A stretch of DNA of 64,000 nucleotides from contig NZ_JACYFG010000002.1 in the NCBI RefSeq assembly GCF_014803405.1, positions 186,001 to 250,000 of the forward strand, written 5' to 3'. The position numbers were made by a program, and so were the translations under genes. Of this stretch, positions 44,492-54,123 are shown one piece after another (within the stretch, counting starts at the first letter, position 1; each line of letters opens with the position of its first letter). The notes beneath the pieces are model-generated. The model did not search any database. It was not told the origin of the DNA and saw nothing but the letters and a program-made list of their open reading frames with translations. The stretch comes from Pelagicoccus enzymogenes (lineage in GTDB: Bacteria > Verrucomicrobiota > Verrucomicrobiia > Opitutales > Opitutaceae).

Positions 44492-47400
44492 ATGCCCCTA
44501 AAACGCCTACTTGCCCTCGCCTCACTACTCCTTTCATGCGCGACCCTTGCTCACTCCAACGGTCGCGACCGATTGGTCTTCGAACCCGCTCCAGACAAGG
44601 ACAACGGGAAACGAGTGGTCCTCATCTCAGGCGACGAGGAATACCGCTCGGAGGAGTCCTGTCCCATGCTGGCCAAGATCCTCACCCAACGCCATGGCTT
44701 CCACTGCACCGTTCTCTTCGCCATCGATCCGAAAACTGAATACATCGATCCTAACAACGTAAGCAACATCCCCGGACTCGATTCGCTTTACGAAGCAGAT
44801 CTCATGATTCTCGGAACGCGCTGGCGAATCCTGCCCGGCGAACAGCTTCAGCCCATCCTTGACTTTCTCAACGCGGGTAAACCGCTGATCGCCTTCCGCA
44901 CCGCCACCCACGCTTTCAAGAACGAAGATTTCTACGGAGGCTACGACTGGCGAAACTTCGGCAAAAACGTGGTCGGAGAGAACTGGCTCAACCACCACGG
45001 AGTCCACAAAGTTGAAGGGGGCCGCGCTGTCGTCGTTCCTCAAAACGCCCAGCATCCAGTCCTCAACGCGGTAGGCGACATTTTCACCTGGTCCGACATC
45101 TACGGCATCGAGCACCTCGACCAGCAAGCCGCCACCGTGCTGCTGCGCGGCGCCGTGACCGAGACCCTGGAACCCGACTCCCGAAACCTAGAAGGCCCCA
45201 AAAACGATCCCATGATGCCGCTGGCCTGGTTGAAATCCTACCCGACTCCCGACGGCAATAACGAAGGCGTCTGCTTCGCCACCACCGCCGGAGCGGCCTA
45301 CGACCTGCAGGACGAGGACCTGCGCCGCCTCTTCGTCAACGCGACCTATCACCTGCTCGACCTGCCAGTACCCGAGCGAGCCAACGTCGATTACGTCGAT
45401 CCCTTCGATCCATCTTTCTTCGGGTTCCAAGAAAAAGGCTATTTCCAGAAGCGTAAACTGCGCGTTTCCGACTATCGCATCGGACACTCCGCCCGATCCA
45501 TCCTCAGTCCCGAAGAATTGGATACGCTCGCCAAGCAGACTCCAGCATCCAACGCCTCCATCGACTTAAAAAAAAACGCTAGACTCGTCGTACTAGGCAA
45601 CGGCCTGAGCGAGCGCATGCTCCACCACGGCCACTTCGAGACAGAGCTCCACCTACGCTTCCCCGCGAGCGGGCTCACGGTTCGCAACCTTTCTCGATCC
45701 GGCTCCACCCCGGGCTTTCGCCCACACCCCTCCCGCCATTCCCAGTGGGCCTTCCCCGGAGCCGAGAAATTCCATCCCGAGCTCCAGCACCACAGCGGCG
45801 AAGGCCATTACCCCACCGAGGACAAATGGCTCGCCCAACTAAAGCCCGACGTCATTCTCGCCTGCTACGGCTTCAACGAATCCTTCGCCGGCCCCTCCGG
45901 ACTCGAACGATTCAAGGAAGAACTCGCCGCCTTCGTCGACCACACCTTGAGTCAACGCTACAATGGCGACTCCCCTCCCCAGCTCGCTCTCGCATCCCCT
46001 ATCGCCTTCCAGGACCTCAGCCGAAACCACGACCTTCCCGACGGCGAAACGGAAAACCGAAACCTAGCCCTCTACACACAGGCTATCGCCGAAGTGGCCT
46101 CCGCGAAGGGCGTTCCTTTCATCGACCTCTTCACTCCCACCAAATCCCTTTTCGACTCCACAACCGAAGCCCTTACCGTCAACGGCGCCCACCTCAACGA
46201 CGCCGGCTACCGCCAACTCGCAACCATCCTCGCCAATCATTTTGTGGGAAGCGGTCTTGCGCCACGATCGTCCAGCGATGCGACTCCCGAAACCCAACAA
46301 GAGCTCAGAGAGCTCGTTCTCGAAAAAGACTGGTATTGGTTTCACGACTACCAGATGCCGAATGGCGTCCACGCCTACGGCCGCCGCTATCAACCCTTTG
46401 GCGACGAGAACTATCCAGAGGAAATCGAAAAGGTTCGCCAGCTTACAGCCAATCGCGACCGAGCCATCCACGCTCTGCTAGCGGGGAAGACCTTCGATCT
46501 CGCCGCTGCAGACCGCAACACTCGCGCCCTCAGCAAAATCGAAACCAACGCTCCCGAACGGGCCGAGAACTCGTACCGCTACGGACAGGACGCTATCGAC
46601 TCCTTCACGCTCGCCGAAGGCTACAAGATCGAGCTCTTCGCCTCGGAAAAGGAGTTTCCAAACCTAGCCAATCCCGCCCAGCTTTCCTTCGACAACCAAG
46701 GACGCCTTTGGGTCGCCACCTTGCCAAGCTACCCGCATTTCCGCCCCGGAGATTCCCATCCCGACGACAAGCTGCTCATCTACGAGGATACCAACGGAGA
46801 CGGAAAGGCCGACAAAGAAACCGTATTCGCAGATAACTTACACCTTCCCATCGGATTTGAACTTGCGCCCGAAGGCGTTTACCTGTCCCAAGCCCCCAAC
46901 CTCCTTCTGCTTCAGGACCGCGACGGCGACGGGGTAGCCGACCATCAAGAAATTCTACTCACTGGCTTCGACACCCACGATACGCACCACGCCATCTCCG
47001 CCTTCACCGCCGATCCGGCCGGAGCCATCTATATGGGCGAAGGCGTCTTCTTGCACAGCAACGTGGAAACCGCCTATGGACCGGTTCGAGCCGTCAACGG
47101 CGGCTTCTATCGATTCAGCCCGCAGCGCCAGAAACTGGAGAGAATCGTGCAAACCCATATCCCCAACCCTTGGGGCATCGCCCATGACCAATGGGGCCAA
47201 GACTTTTTCCTCAACACCTCAGATCCCGACATGCACTGGATGCTGCCATTTCAGGTAAAGCCGAAATACGGCCAATTGATTGTCGGAACCGAGAGCATCA
47301 TCCCACAAGCGCACCGCGTTCGCCCCACTTCCGGCCTCGAATTCGTCTCCAGCACACACTTTCCCGACGAGGTTCAGGGTGACTACCTCTTGAATAATTG

Positions 47401-48640
47401 TATTGGATTTCTGGGCGCGAAACAGCACAGCATCACCGATTCGGGCGCCGGATACGAAAGCGAGTTCCGCCAGGACCTCTTCACTTCAAACGATCCCAAC
47501 TTCCGCCCTGTCGACCTCGAATTCGCGCCAGACGGCTCCCTCTACATCGTCGATTGGCACAATCAGCTGATCGGGCACATGCAACACAACGCCCGCGATC
47601 CACTGCGCGACCACGCCCACGGTCGCATCTATCGCATCACTCACACTGAGCGTCCGCTCGTCCAAAATTTCGACCTCACCCAGGCAAGCATCGAAGAACT
47701 AGTGGAAGGACTCTCCCTCCCGGAAGCCCGCACCCGCTACCGCATCAGGAGAGAACTTAGAGGCAGGCCCTCTTCTCAAGTGCTCGCCGCTCTAGAGTCC
47801 TGGATCCAAAATATCGATACGAAGGACCAGAACTACGAGAGGTATAAACTGGAAGCGCTTTGGACGACTTGGGGTCTCAACCAAATAGACATCGAACTGC
47901 TGCAAGACCTGCTCCAAGCCAATTCCTACCAAGTTCGCGCCGCTGCCGTGCGAGCCCTGCGCTACAACAGCCATCTGCTTGAAAACACTACCGAATTGCT
48001 TGAACGAGCCGCCAAGGACGCACATCCACGCGTGAGACTGGAAACCATCATCGCAGCCTCGCGACTCGAGACCCCCGCTTCCAAGTCAATCGTCGAGCAA
48101 ATAGGAGAGATGCCGCTGGACGAATGGACACGGCAAGCCTACAGCCAAGCCCTCGTAAACCTCGGCGGAATCCCGAAAATCGAAACCGGCGGGAACGAGG
48201 CTGCAGCCCCTGATCGCTTGAGCGAAACGGAACAAGAACGTTGGAAGCTTGGCTTCGAGATCTACCGCCGCGAGGGACACTGCGTCACCTGCCACCAGGA
48301 GGACGGCCAAGGCCTGCCCGTCGCTTCCTTCCCTCCCATCGCTGATACCGAATGGACCAATGGACACCCCGAGCGCTTGATCGATCTGACCCTCTACGGC
48401 CTGATGGGCCCCATTCAGGTCAAAGGCCAAAAATACGCCGGACACGTTCCCATGACCCAATTCTACGGATTGCTCGACGACGATGAAGTCGCCGCCGTGC
48501 TCACCTACGTGCGCAACGCATTCGGCAACGAAGCCAGCCCCATCACCCCCGAACAAGTCGCCAAGGTCCGGGCCAGCAGCCAAGGAAAAACCGGATTCTG
48601 GACAGCGGAGAACCTGGAGAAGAAATACAACACGAACTAA
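44492..48640 (+). CDS. Giant ThuA-SGNH-propeller-HEAT-cytochrome c fusion protein
   Basis: A 1382-residue exported protein of the PVC-type haem-binding class. In order: a signal peptide (LLALASLLLSCATLAHS); a ThuA-like domain at about 30-280 (KRVVLISGDEEYRSEES…, PLIAFRTATHAF); an SGNH/GDSL-hydrolase-like domain at about 360-590 (RLVVLGNGLSERMLHHGHFE, VNGAHLNDAGY). Next come a membrane-bound-dehydrogenase-type beta-propeller at about 690-1050 (FANLV-like repeats, YEDTNGDGKADKETVFADNL) and HEAT-like helices. A terminal cytochrome c with C1264-V-T-C-H1268 follows, with the Met ligand in HVPMTQ. Likely a periplasmic sugar-oxidising or esterase system passing electrons to the haem. It begins 25 bases after the GHL6-like gene. 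Confidence 0.85.
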   Translation: MPLKRLLALASLLLSCATLAHSNGRDRLVFEPAPDKDNGKRVVLISGDEEYRSEESCPMLAKILTQRHGFHCTVLFAIDPKTEYIDPNNVSNIPGLDSLYEADLMILGTRWRILPGEQLQPILDFLNAGKPLIAFRTATHAFKNEDFYGGYDWRNFGKNVVGENWLNHHGVHKVEGGRAVVVPQNAQHPVLNAVGDIFTWSDIYGIEHLDQQAATVLLRGAVTETLEPDSRNLEGPKNDPMMPLAWLKSYPTPDGNNEGVCFATTAGAAYDLQDEDLRRLFVNATYHLLDLPVPERANVDYVDPFDPSFFGFQEKGYFQKRKLRVSDYRIGHSARSILSPEELDTLAKQTPASNASIDLKKNARLVVLGNGLSERMLHHGHFETELHLRFPASGLTVRNLSRSGSTPGFRPHPSRHSQWAFPGAEKFHPELQHHSGEGHYPTEDKWLAQLKPDVILACYGFNESFAGPSGLERFKEELAAFVDHTLSQRYNGDSPPQLALASPIAFQDLSRNHDLPDGETENRNLALYTQAIAEVASAKGVPFIDLFTPTKSLFDSTTEALTVNGAHLNDAGYRQLATILANHFVGSGLAPRSSSDATPETQQELRELVLEKDWYWFHDYQMPNGVHAYGRRYQPFGDENYPEEIEKVRQLTANRDRAIHALLAGKTFDLAAADRNTRALSKIETNAPERAENSYRYGQDAIDSFTLAEGYKIELFASEKEFPNLANPAQLSFDNQGRLWVATLPSYPHFRPGDSHPDDKLLIYEDTNGDGKADKETVFADNLHLPIGFELAPEGVYLSQAPNLLLLQDRDGDGVADHQEILLTGFDTHDTHHAISAFTADPAGAIYMGEGVFLHSNVETAYGPVRAVNGGFYRFSPQRQKLERIVQTHIPNPWGIAHDQWGQDFFLNTSDPDMHWMLPFQVKPKYGQLIVGTESIIPQAHRVRPTSGLEFVSSTHFPDEVQGDYLLNNCIGFLGAKQHSITDSGAGYESEFRQDLFTSNDPNFRPVDLEFAPDGSLYIVDWHNQLIGHMQHNARDPLRDHAHGRIYRITHTERPLVQNFDLTQASIEELVEGLSLPEARTRYRIRRELRGRPSSQVLAALESWIQNIDTKDQNYERYKLEALWTTWGLNQIDIELLQDLLQANSYQVRAAAVRALRYNSHLLENTTELLERAAKDAHPRVRLETIIAASRLETPASKSIVEQIGEMPLDEWTRQAYSQALVNLGGIPKIETGGNEAAAPDRLSETEQERWKLGFEIYRREGHCVTCHQEDGQGLPVASFPPIADTEWTNGHPERLIDLTLYGLMGPIQVKGQKYAGHVPMTQFYGLLDDDEVAAVLTYVRNAFGNEASPITPEQVAKVRASSQGKTGFWTAENLEKKYNTN

Positions 48641-48645
48641 ATCAC

Positions 48646-50484
48646 ATGAAAACTCTCACCCACCTGCTCTCAGCCAGCATCCTGCTGGCTGTCCCCTTCG
48701 CCAACGCCGCCGTAGTCGATGGAGAACTACAAACCTGGCATACGATCATCCTCACCTTCGACGGCCCCGAAGCCAACGAGAACGATCCTTCCACCTTCCT
48801 CGACCATCGCTTGACCGTGACCTTTAGCCACGGAGAAACCAAATACGTAGTCCCGGGCTACTTCGCCGCCGATGGCAATGCCGCCATTTCCCACGCCGTA
48901 AGCGGAAACAAATGGCAAGCACGCTTCACTCCGAATCGCTCAGGTAAATGGACTTACCAAGCAGAACTCGTAAGCGGTGAAGACATCGCCATCTCGCAAG
49001 CCGAAGGCGTCCCTGCTCCCCTGAGTAACGCCTCCGGCACCTTCACCATCAACCCCAGCGAACTCTCTTCCAGCGCCACGGACTTTCGAGCGAAAGGCCG
49101 CCTCAACTACGTTGGCGCCCATTACCAGCAATTCGAAGGGTCCGCAGAATACTTCCTCAAAGTCGGACTCGGCAGTCCCGAAAACATGCTCGCTTTCGAT
49201 GGTTTCGACGGCACCTACGACGACGCCAAAAATCCGGAATTCCCTTCTCTGGGCGAAGACCAGCTTCACCACTACGGCCCGCATCGCCAAGACTGGTCGC
49301 AAGGCGACCCTCACTGGACCGACGAAGATGGGCACGACAGCAAGGGCCTAATCGGCTTGATCAACTACACCGCAGCCCAAGGCCTGAATTCTGCCTACCT
49401 CATGCCGCTCACCTACGAAGGCGACGGCTGCGACGTATGGCCCTGGATCGATCCTACACAACGTACAACCTTTGACATCAGCAAGCTGGAGCAATGGGAG
49501 ATCGCCTTTTCCCACATGCAGCAAAACGGTATCCACATTCTCATGCTGCTCACCGAAACGGAAAACGAGAACCTCTTCGAACTCCGCGACGGCGGCGCTC
49601 CCTTTGCCGATACCCGCAAGCTTTACTATCGGGAAATGATCGCCCGTTTCGGACATCACCTCGCCCTCACTTGGGATCTCGGCGAGGAAAACGGCTGGAC
49701 CGACGAAAAGGGCAAGGACGCCGGTCTCGGCAACACCCACGAGCAACGCAAAGCGTTCTCCTCCTTCATCCGCCAGCTCGATCCCTACAACCACCCGATT
49801 AAGGTGCACGAAATCTCCATCGTGGAAATCTACCCGCAGCTCGCCGGGTATCCAGATTTCGACGGCCCGACCTTGCAACGCCACGAACATTACAACAAGG
49901 ACATCCTCGACCACCTGAAGATGTCCCGCGACGCCGGTCACCCGTGGCTCGTATCCATGGACGAACCCCTAGGTTGGGAATACGGACTTCGCCCCGACGC
50001 CGACGATCCCACCCGCGACCACGCTCGAAAAGACGTCCTTTGGGGGACCCTCATGGCAGGCGGCTCCGGCGTCTCATGGTACTTCGGTTGGCAAAACAAC
50101 GCTCCTACCAGCGACCTGAGCAGCGAAGACCTCCGCGTGCGCGAGACCATGTGGAAACAAAGCAAGGTCGCTCACGACTTCTTCTCGCAGTACGTCCCTT
50201 TTCACCGCATGCGATCCGCGAACGATCTGGTTGAAGGCGAGGACGATTACGTATTCGCCCAACCAAGACAGACCTACGTCGTGTATTTGAAGAATGGAGG
50301 CACCGCCTCCCTCAACCTCGCCAACGTCGAGGGCATCTTCGACATTCGTTGGTACGACCCCATAAAAGGCGGCCCTCTCCAACTCGGATCGATCGCTTTC
50401 GCTGACGCCTCGACTACTACCCCACTCGGCACACCGCCCCACTCGCCCGAGCAAGATTGGGCTATTCTCATTACTGCTCGCTAG
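48646..50484 (+). CDS. DUF5060-domain secreted putative glycosidase
   Basis: A 612-residue exported protein: a signal peptide (HLLSASILLAVPFANA), then a DUF5060 beta-sandwich at about 22-115 (TWHTIILTFDGPEANENDPSTF, FTPNRSGKWTYQAELV). A TIM-barrel-like middle follows (HILMLLTETENENLFELRDGG, HLALTWDLGEENGWTDE), then a C-terminal beta domain like those in collagen-binding-type proteins. The acidic residues in WDLGEENG are candidate catalytic groups. DUF5060 proteins often occur with polysaccharide degradation genes. It starts 5 bases after the giant fusion gene, so the two are cotranscribed. Confidence 0.82.
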   Translation: MKTLTHLLSASILLAVPFANAAVVDGELQTWHTIILTFDGPEANENDPSTFLDHRLTVTFSHGETKYVVPGYFAADGNAAISHAVSGNKWQARFTPNRSGKWTYQAELVSGEDIAISQAEGVPAPLSNASGTFTINPSELSSSATDFRAKGRLNYVGAHYQQFEGSAEYFLKVGLGSPENMLAFDGFDGTYDDAKNPEFPSLGEDQLHHYGPHRQDWSQGDPHWTDEDGHDSKGLIGLINYTAAQGLNSAYLMPLTYEGDGCDVWPWIDPTQRTTFDISKLEQWEIAFSHMQQNGIHILMLLTETENENLFELRDGGAPFADTRKLYYREMIARFGHHLALTWDLGEENGWTDEKGKDAGLGNTHEQRKAFSSFIRQLDPYNHPIKVHEISIVEIYPQLAGYPDFDGPTLQRHEHYNKDILDHLKMSRDAGHPWLVSMDEPLGWEYGLRPDADDPTRDHARKDVLWGTLMAGGSGVSWYFGWQNNAPTSDLSSEDLRVRETMWKQSKVAHDFFSQYVPFHRMRSANDLVEGEDDYVFAQPRQTYVVYLKNGGTASLNLANVEGIFDIRWYDPIKGGPLQLGSIAFADASTTTPLGTPPHSPEQDWAILITAR

Positions 50485-50970
50485 CTCAAAAGCCAAGGGC
50501 TCTCGTACCGATAAAAACGAGATTTCCTGAAGCGGACAATCCTCGTGGGATAACCTAGATCGGCACGAAAGTTTCAACGGACGGCAAATCCCGAGTGGGA
50601 CTGAGCCTTTCAGTATCGGGCTCGCAACAAAATAGAGTTTGCTCATCCTCGCTTCCCAAAGAACCGTCAGACAATAGGCTTCTCGCTCATCACTCGTCGA
50701 CCAGCCACTAGCCTCAAAAAAAGCCGCTTTCGTAAGTGATTACGAAAGCGGCTTTCTTTTCAAAATGGTCGGGCTCGCGGGATTCAAAACCGCATAACGA
50801 GCTCTAGGACTGTTCTTTAGAATCTGATTCTAAGGTATCTTCGAAACCTTCACGATCCAATTGCAAGCTAGGTAGAATGCCAGACAGGCACCGGGGCCAA
50901 AGCGAGTCGAGAGCTCGATCGAACTCGTTCAGCGGTTCTATCCCGTGAAAGCCGGGCCACTGCTCAGCTA
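50485..50970. other. Spacer between the DUF5060 gene and the nitrilase operon
   Basis: 486 bases without a gene. It contains the left boundary repeat described separately. The remainder, including 50807-50970, shows no gene or clear motif. Confidence 0.5.
50719..50806 (-). repeat. Left boundary repeat: tRNA 3'-end-like sequence plus terminator hairpin
   Basis: Read on the minus strand, 50797-50766 resembles a tRNA T-arm and acceptor end (TTTTGAATCCCGC, then GAGCCCGA and CCA). It is followed by a perfect 16-bp hairpin at 50755-50720 (arm AAAGCCGCTTTCGTAA) and a T run. It lacks the rest of a tRNA. The same layout, diverged, recurs at 58113-58199 with identical spacing over 42 bases. The hairpin can also terminate the nitrilase operon and, in the other direction, the DUF5060 gene. 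Confidence 0.7.
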
Positions 50971-51933
50971 CTAGACGGCGAAATCGACCGGCTCGACCTT
51001 ATTTCCGAAACTGAGTGAAATCCCCTCTTCCTTCGTGAAAAAGCCACACTCCGCAGCAGCTACGCCTCTTTCACCAAAAATACTCACGACCTCGTTTACC
51101 TTATTTTCGGATACGGCAAATGCGTATCCATAACTTGGAAACGAAATTAACCATTTCATCATTTCCGCTCCAGAAGGACATGGCAATCGATCAAGGTCGA
51201 CAACCACTCCGACTCTTGAACAGGCGCAGAGCATGGCCAGCGTGCCGATAATTCCTCCATTAGAAATGTCCTTAGCAGCACTGCAGAGCTGATCTTCCGC
51301 AAGCTGAGGCAAAAGCCTTAGATTGCTACGCAGTATCTCGGGATCGGTCGTAGTACTGGCATTCCAAAATGGCTTGTCGCCTCGGTAGGCTCCATTCAAG
51401 TCGACCGCAATAACGAGTCGATCGTCTGCCCGCGCGTCGAAACTCGTAAGCAAATGCTTTCCCGCTCGTCCTAACACCGAGGCTCCAAGATGGGCAGGAG
51501 CCTCAGCCGATATCCGGGTCGTGTGACCGCCAACGACCGGGACCCCATACGCTTCTGACGCCGCCCGCATGCCTTGCCAAATCGCTTCACATGCCGGCCC
51601 TTCGGACGCCCACAGAGTATTTGTAATCGCGATAGGACGTCCCCCCATGGCCGCTACGTCGCTGAGATTCACCATCACCGCCGAGTACCCGGCAAACCAG
51701 GGGTCCTGGGCTACAAATGATTCGAGCATACCCTCCGCCGCAAATAGCAGATACCCGCCACTCTCGGGATCCTCAATCGCCGCACAGTCGTCGCCAAGGC
51801 TCACGTTTCCGCAAACGTCTTGGGCTCTAGTATATGCTTTATGAATACCTGCCTTTTCCACCACCGACGGGTGATGAGCGAGAGCTGCCGCGAGCTCGCG
51901 CAAATCGATGGGCTTCGTCGACAATTGCGTCAT
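50971..51933 (-). CDS. Sll0787-family AIR-synthase-like protein
   Basis: A 320-residue protein of the PurM/ThiL/selenophosphate-synthetase fold. It shows SLGDDCAAIEDPESGGYLLFAAEGM (the nucleotide and metal-site Asp pair), VNLSDVAAMGGRPIAITNTLW and the C-terminal DLDRLPCPSG. In the conserved nitrilase (Nit1) cluster this is the sll0787 member. Its chemistry is unknown; the fold suggests ATP-dependent phosphorylation or ligation. Last gene of the seven-gene operon; its start overlaps the stop of the acetyltransferase gene. Confidence 0.88.
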   Translation of the reverse strand: MTQLSTKPIDLRELAAALAHHPSVVEKAGIHKAYTRAQDVCGNVSLGDDCAAIEDPESGGYLLFAAEGMLESFVAQDPWFAGYSAVMVNLSDVAAMGGRPIAITNTLWASEGPACEAIWQGMRAASEAYGVPVVGGHTTRISAEAPAHLGASVLGRAGKHLLTSFDARADDRLVIAVDLNGAYRGDKPFWNASTTTDPEILRSNLRLLPQLAEDQLCSAAKDISNGGIIGTLAMLCACSRVGVVVDLDRLPCPSGAEMMKWLISFPSYGYAFAVSENKVNEVVSIFGERGVAAAECGFFTKEEGISLSFGNKVEPVDFAV

Positions 51934-52496
51934 GCGACACTCGCCGCTGGTTGGTAATAGTTTAGGTCCGCCCGCATTTTCACGTGCGGCAGGCCAAAAA
52001 GTTCGATCTCTTCCAGCGGCTGCCAGTGCAAGCGCTCAAAGAAGCGGGCGTTCTGCTTTTGCACTGTCGCCAAAAATTCATGACACCCGATCGCATTGGC
52101 AGTAGACACCGCTTTATAGATCAGTCCTGCTCCGATCGCTCCAAGACCGGCGTTGCAAGGTTGCTGGTTACGCACCGACGCTGCTGAACTAAATCGCCGG
52201 ATACGACGAAAATCGAGCGCAACACCTAATCGACTGCCATACCAAACGCCTGGCTCGCGCTCGTCGATGCGTACAACGCCCACGACCTCGTCCTCCATCC
52301 CAGCGATGATTGGCTTGCAGACAATGGGAATCATACTCTCGTCGATCGCATCGCGATCGTCGTCCTGAAACACGCCTTGCTCGTCGCAAAAAATGCGACG
52401 GCGCAAGGCATGAAAACCGGCTTGGTCCTCCTCGCTCTGAGCGAGCTTGAATACAAAGTCTTGCGGCTGAAACGCTCTGAATCGTTCGATCAACAT
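51930..52496 (-). CDS. MSMEG_0567/Sll0786-family GNAT N-acetyltransferase
   Basis: A 188-residue GNAT-fold protein with the family opening FVFKLAQSEEDQAGFHALRRRIFCDEQGVF, the middle strand VVGVVRIDEREPGVWYGSRLGV and the C-terminal QNARFFERLHWQPLEE. In the Nit1 cluster this family is linked to nitrogen starvation; the substrate is unknown. The frame opens with a TTG at 52505; the ATG at 52496 is preferred. It overlaps the next gene by 4 bases. Confidence 0.88.
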   Translation of the reverse strand: MLIERFRAFQPQDFVFKLAQSEEDQAGFHALRRRIFCDEQGVFQDDDRDAIDESMIPIVCKPIIAGMEDEVVGVVRIDEREPGVWYGSRLGVALDFRRIRRFSSAASVRNQQPCNAGLGAIGAGLIYKAVSTANAIGCHEFLATVQKQNARFFERLHWQPLEEIELFGLPHVKMRADLNYYQPAASVA

Positions 52497-52521
52497 GGTC
52501 GGCAAATTAGGTTCGTGATTT

Positions 52522-53826
52522 TCAAGCAGTTTCGGCGCCGATTGTCTCGGCTCTCATGCGCTGGATTTCAGGCCAAGGCTCCACCCGCTTTCTCCGCTTC
52601 AAAATCATATTGGCAATGTGCTCAGCATCCTGCGCGATCCCAGCAAAGCGGGACGAACCCCAAGTATGCAGCCAAGGTAATCCAAGAAAATATAGCCCAG
52701 ACTCCCCTGTCACGCCGCGCTTGTGATGTGGCATTCCTCGATGATCAAAGATGTCGAGTTCGATGAAGGAAAAGTCTGGCTTGAAACCAAGGCACCAAAT
52801 CACGCTAGAAACGTTTGCGGACTCGAAATCGAGTTCGGTTTCCTCCGGCGACGGAGGATTCCAGCAGGGAACATAAGGCGGCTCCTCCGGAGCGTCGATG
52901 CCGTTGGCAGCAATGTATTCGTCGATCCGCTGGCGAATCCCGAGGTAGGAGCGGTCCGCCTTGTCGAGCTTCTCCTTCACGTCAGGTCGCGAGCGGAAAC
53001 CCGACTCCGTCACTTCCTCTAGGTAGCCGTAAAGCTTCATGCCATCGAGGGCGAAACGGCGCAGGTCAATCTCACGCCCACCGTCCCTGCCAGTGAGGTA
53101 ATGGTTCGTCCCGCCTCGAGCCTTTTCCGGATCAGGATGCTCATCGTAGCAGGTTTCGTAATACCCCATTTCCTCGAGCCACGCCACGGCGTCCTTACCA
53201 CGGTATTGGCGCGGCGAACGCGGTGCATTTCCCAAGTAGAGGTGAACCTGACGGCCTGCAAGCTGTAGGTCCTCTGCGATCTGACAGCCTGACTGACCAT
53301 TCCCGACAATGGCTACCGCACCCTCTGGGATCTGATCCGGATTGCGATAGTCCGTGGCAAATATCTGCTGAATGCCGGACGGAATCCGTTCAAAGCCTGG
53401 AGGACGCAAGGGGATGTGGAAGGATCCGACGGCACTGACCACGCTCTCGCACATCCAGTTACCGATGGTGGTCTCAACCTCGAAACCATCGTCCAACTTT
53501 CGTACCGAGAGAACAGTCACGCCCTCGTGGATCGGCGCGGTCACTTTCTGGGCGAATCTATCAACGTAGGCGACGATCTCGTCCTTGAGCATAAAACCAT
53601 CTGGGTCCTCTCCATCGTAGGGATGGTCCGGCAAGCGGCACTGAAAATTGGGAGTGACCAGACAAAAACTGTCCCAACGCTCCTCTCGCCAGCTATGGGC
53701 CACTTTGTTTTTTTCCAGAATAACCTGGTCAGAAATTCCGTATTTGGAAAGGTAATACGATATGCTGAGTCCTGCTTGACCGCCGCCGATGATGACGACC
53801 TCAGTGCGTTGGCTTTCGTTTTTCAT
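52522..53826 (-). CDS. MSMEG_0569-family flavin-dependent oxidoreductase
   Basis: A 434-residue FAD/NAD(P)H enzyme of the flavin monooxygenase-like group. The FAD-binding motif VVIIGGGQAGLSISYYL is at the N-terminus, a second dinucleotide motif AIVGNGQSGCQIAEDL lies near residue 170, and the C-terminal GLYFLGLPWLHTWGSSRFAGI closes the FAD site. It is the oxidoreductase of the Nit1-type cluster, probably hydroxylating or oxidising a nitrogen-containing intermediate. It lies 6 bases downstream of the MSMEG_0570-like gene. Confidence 0.92.
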   Translation of the reverse strand: MKNESQRTEVVIIGGGQAGLSISYYLSKYGISDQVILEKNKVAHSWREERWDSFCLVTPNFQCRLPDHPYDGEDPDGFMLKDEIVAYVDRFAQKVTAPIHEGVTVLSVRKLDDGFEVETTIGNWMCESVVSAVGSFHIPLRPPGFERIPSGIQQIFATDYRNPDQIPEGAVAIVGNGQSGCQIAEDLQLAGRQVHLYLGNAPRSPRQYRGKDAVAWLEEMGYYETCYDEHPDPEKARGGTNHYLTGRDGGREIDLRRFALDGMKLYGYLEEVTESGFRSRPDVKEKLDKADRSYLGIRQRIDEYIAANGIDAPEEPPYVPCWNPPSPEETELDFESANVSSVIWCLGFKPDFSFIELDIFDHRGMPHHKRGVTGESGLYFLGLPWLHTWGSSRFAGIAQDAEHIANMILKRRKRVEPWPEIQRMRAETIGAETA

Positions 53827-53832
53827 TGATAT

Positions 53833-54108
53833 TTAGATTTTGGTGATTTTCAGGAGGTCGCCCTTTTCAAGAGCTGAGCTCCATCGTTCTATGTTGGCGA
53901 GCGACGACATGGCTCCGCTGCAGGCGAAACCGAATTTCGCCTCAACCCGAGAAGAGGCTTCATTGAGAGCGATCCGAGATTTGGATACGAATTCCTCCAC
54001 GGTGAGCGTCTCGCCGCGGGTAAAATACTCGCGTACAACAGACGAAGGGGAGTAGCAGTCGCGGACGCTTCCGTCCGGTAGCTCAACGGTAAAAGGTGTC
54101 TCTGGCAT
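53833..54108 (-). CDS. MSMEG_0570-family nitrogen starvation response protein
   Basis: A 91-residue protein beginning PETPFTVELPDGSVRDCYSPSSVVREYF, with the conserved C-terminal FACSGAMSSLANIERW. Members of this family occur in the Nit1 cluster; the biochemical role is unknown. It sits between the radical SAM gene (15 bases upstream) and the flavoprotein gene (6 bases downstream). Confidence 0.88.
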   Translation of the reverse strand: MPETPFTVELPDGSVRDCYSPSSVVREYFTRGETLTVEEFVSKSRIALNEASSRVEAKFGFACSGAMSSLANIERWSSALEKGDLLKITKI

Positions 54109-54123
54109 TTCTTACTTTGCTTA

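Noticed and set aside
50766-50797. An intact tRNA gene on the minus strand
   Set aside because: Only the T-arm and acceptor-like 3' end is present. No matching 5' acceptor strand (TCGGGCTC) is found within the next 100 bases, and the T-stem is mismatched. The same holds for the copy at 58159-58190.
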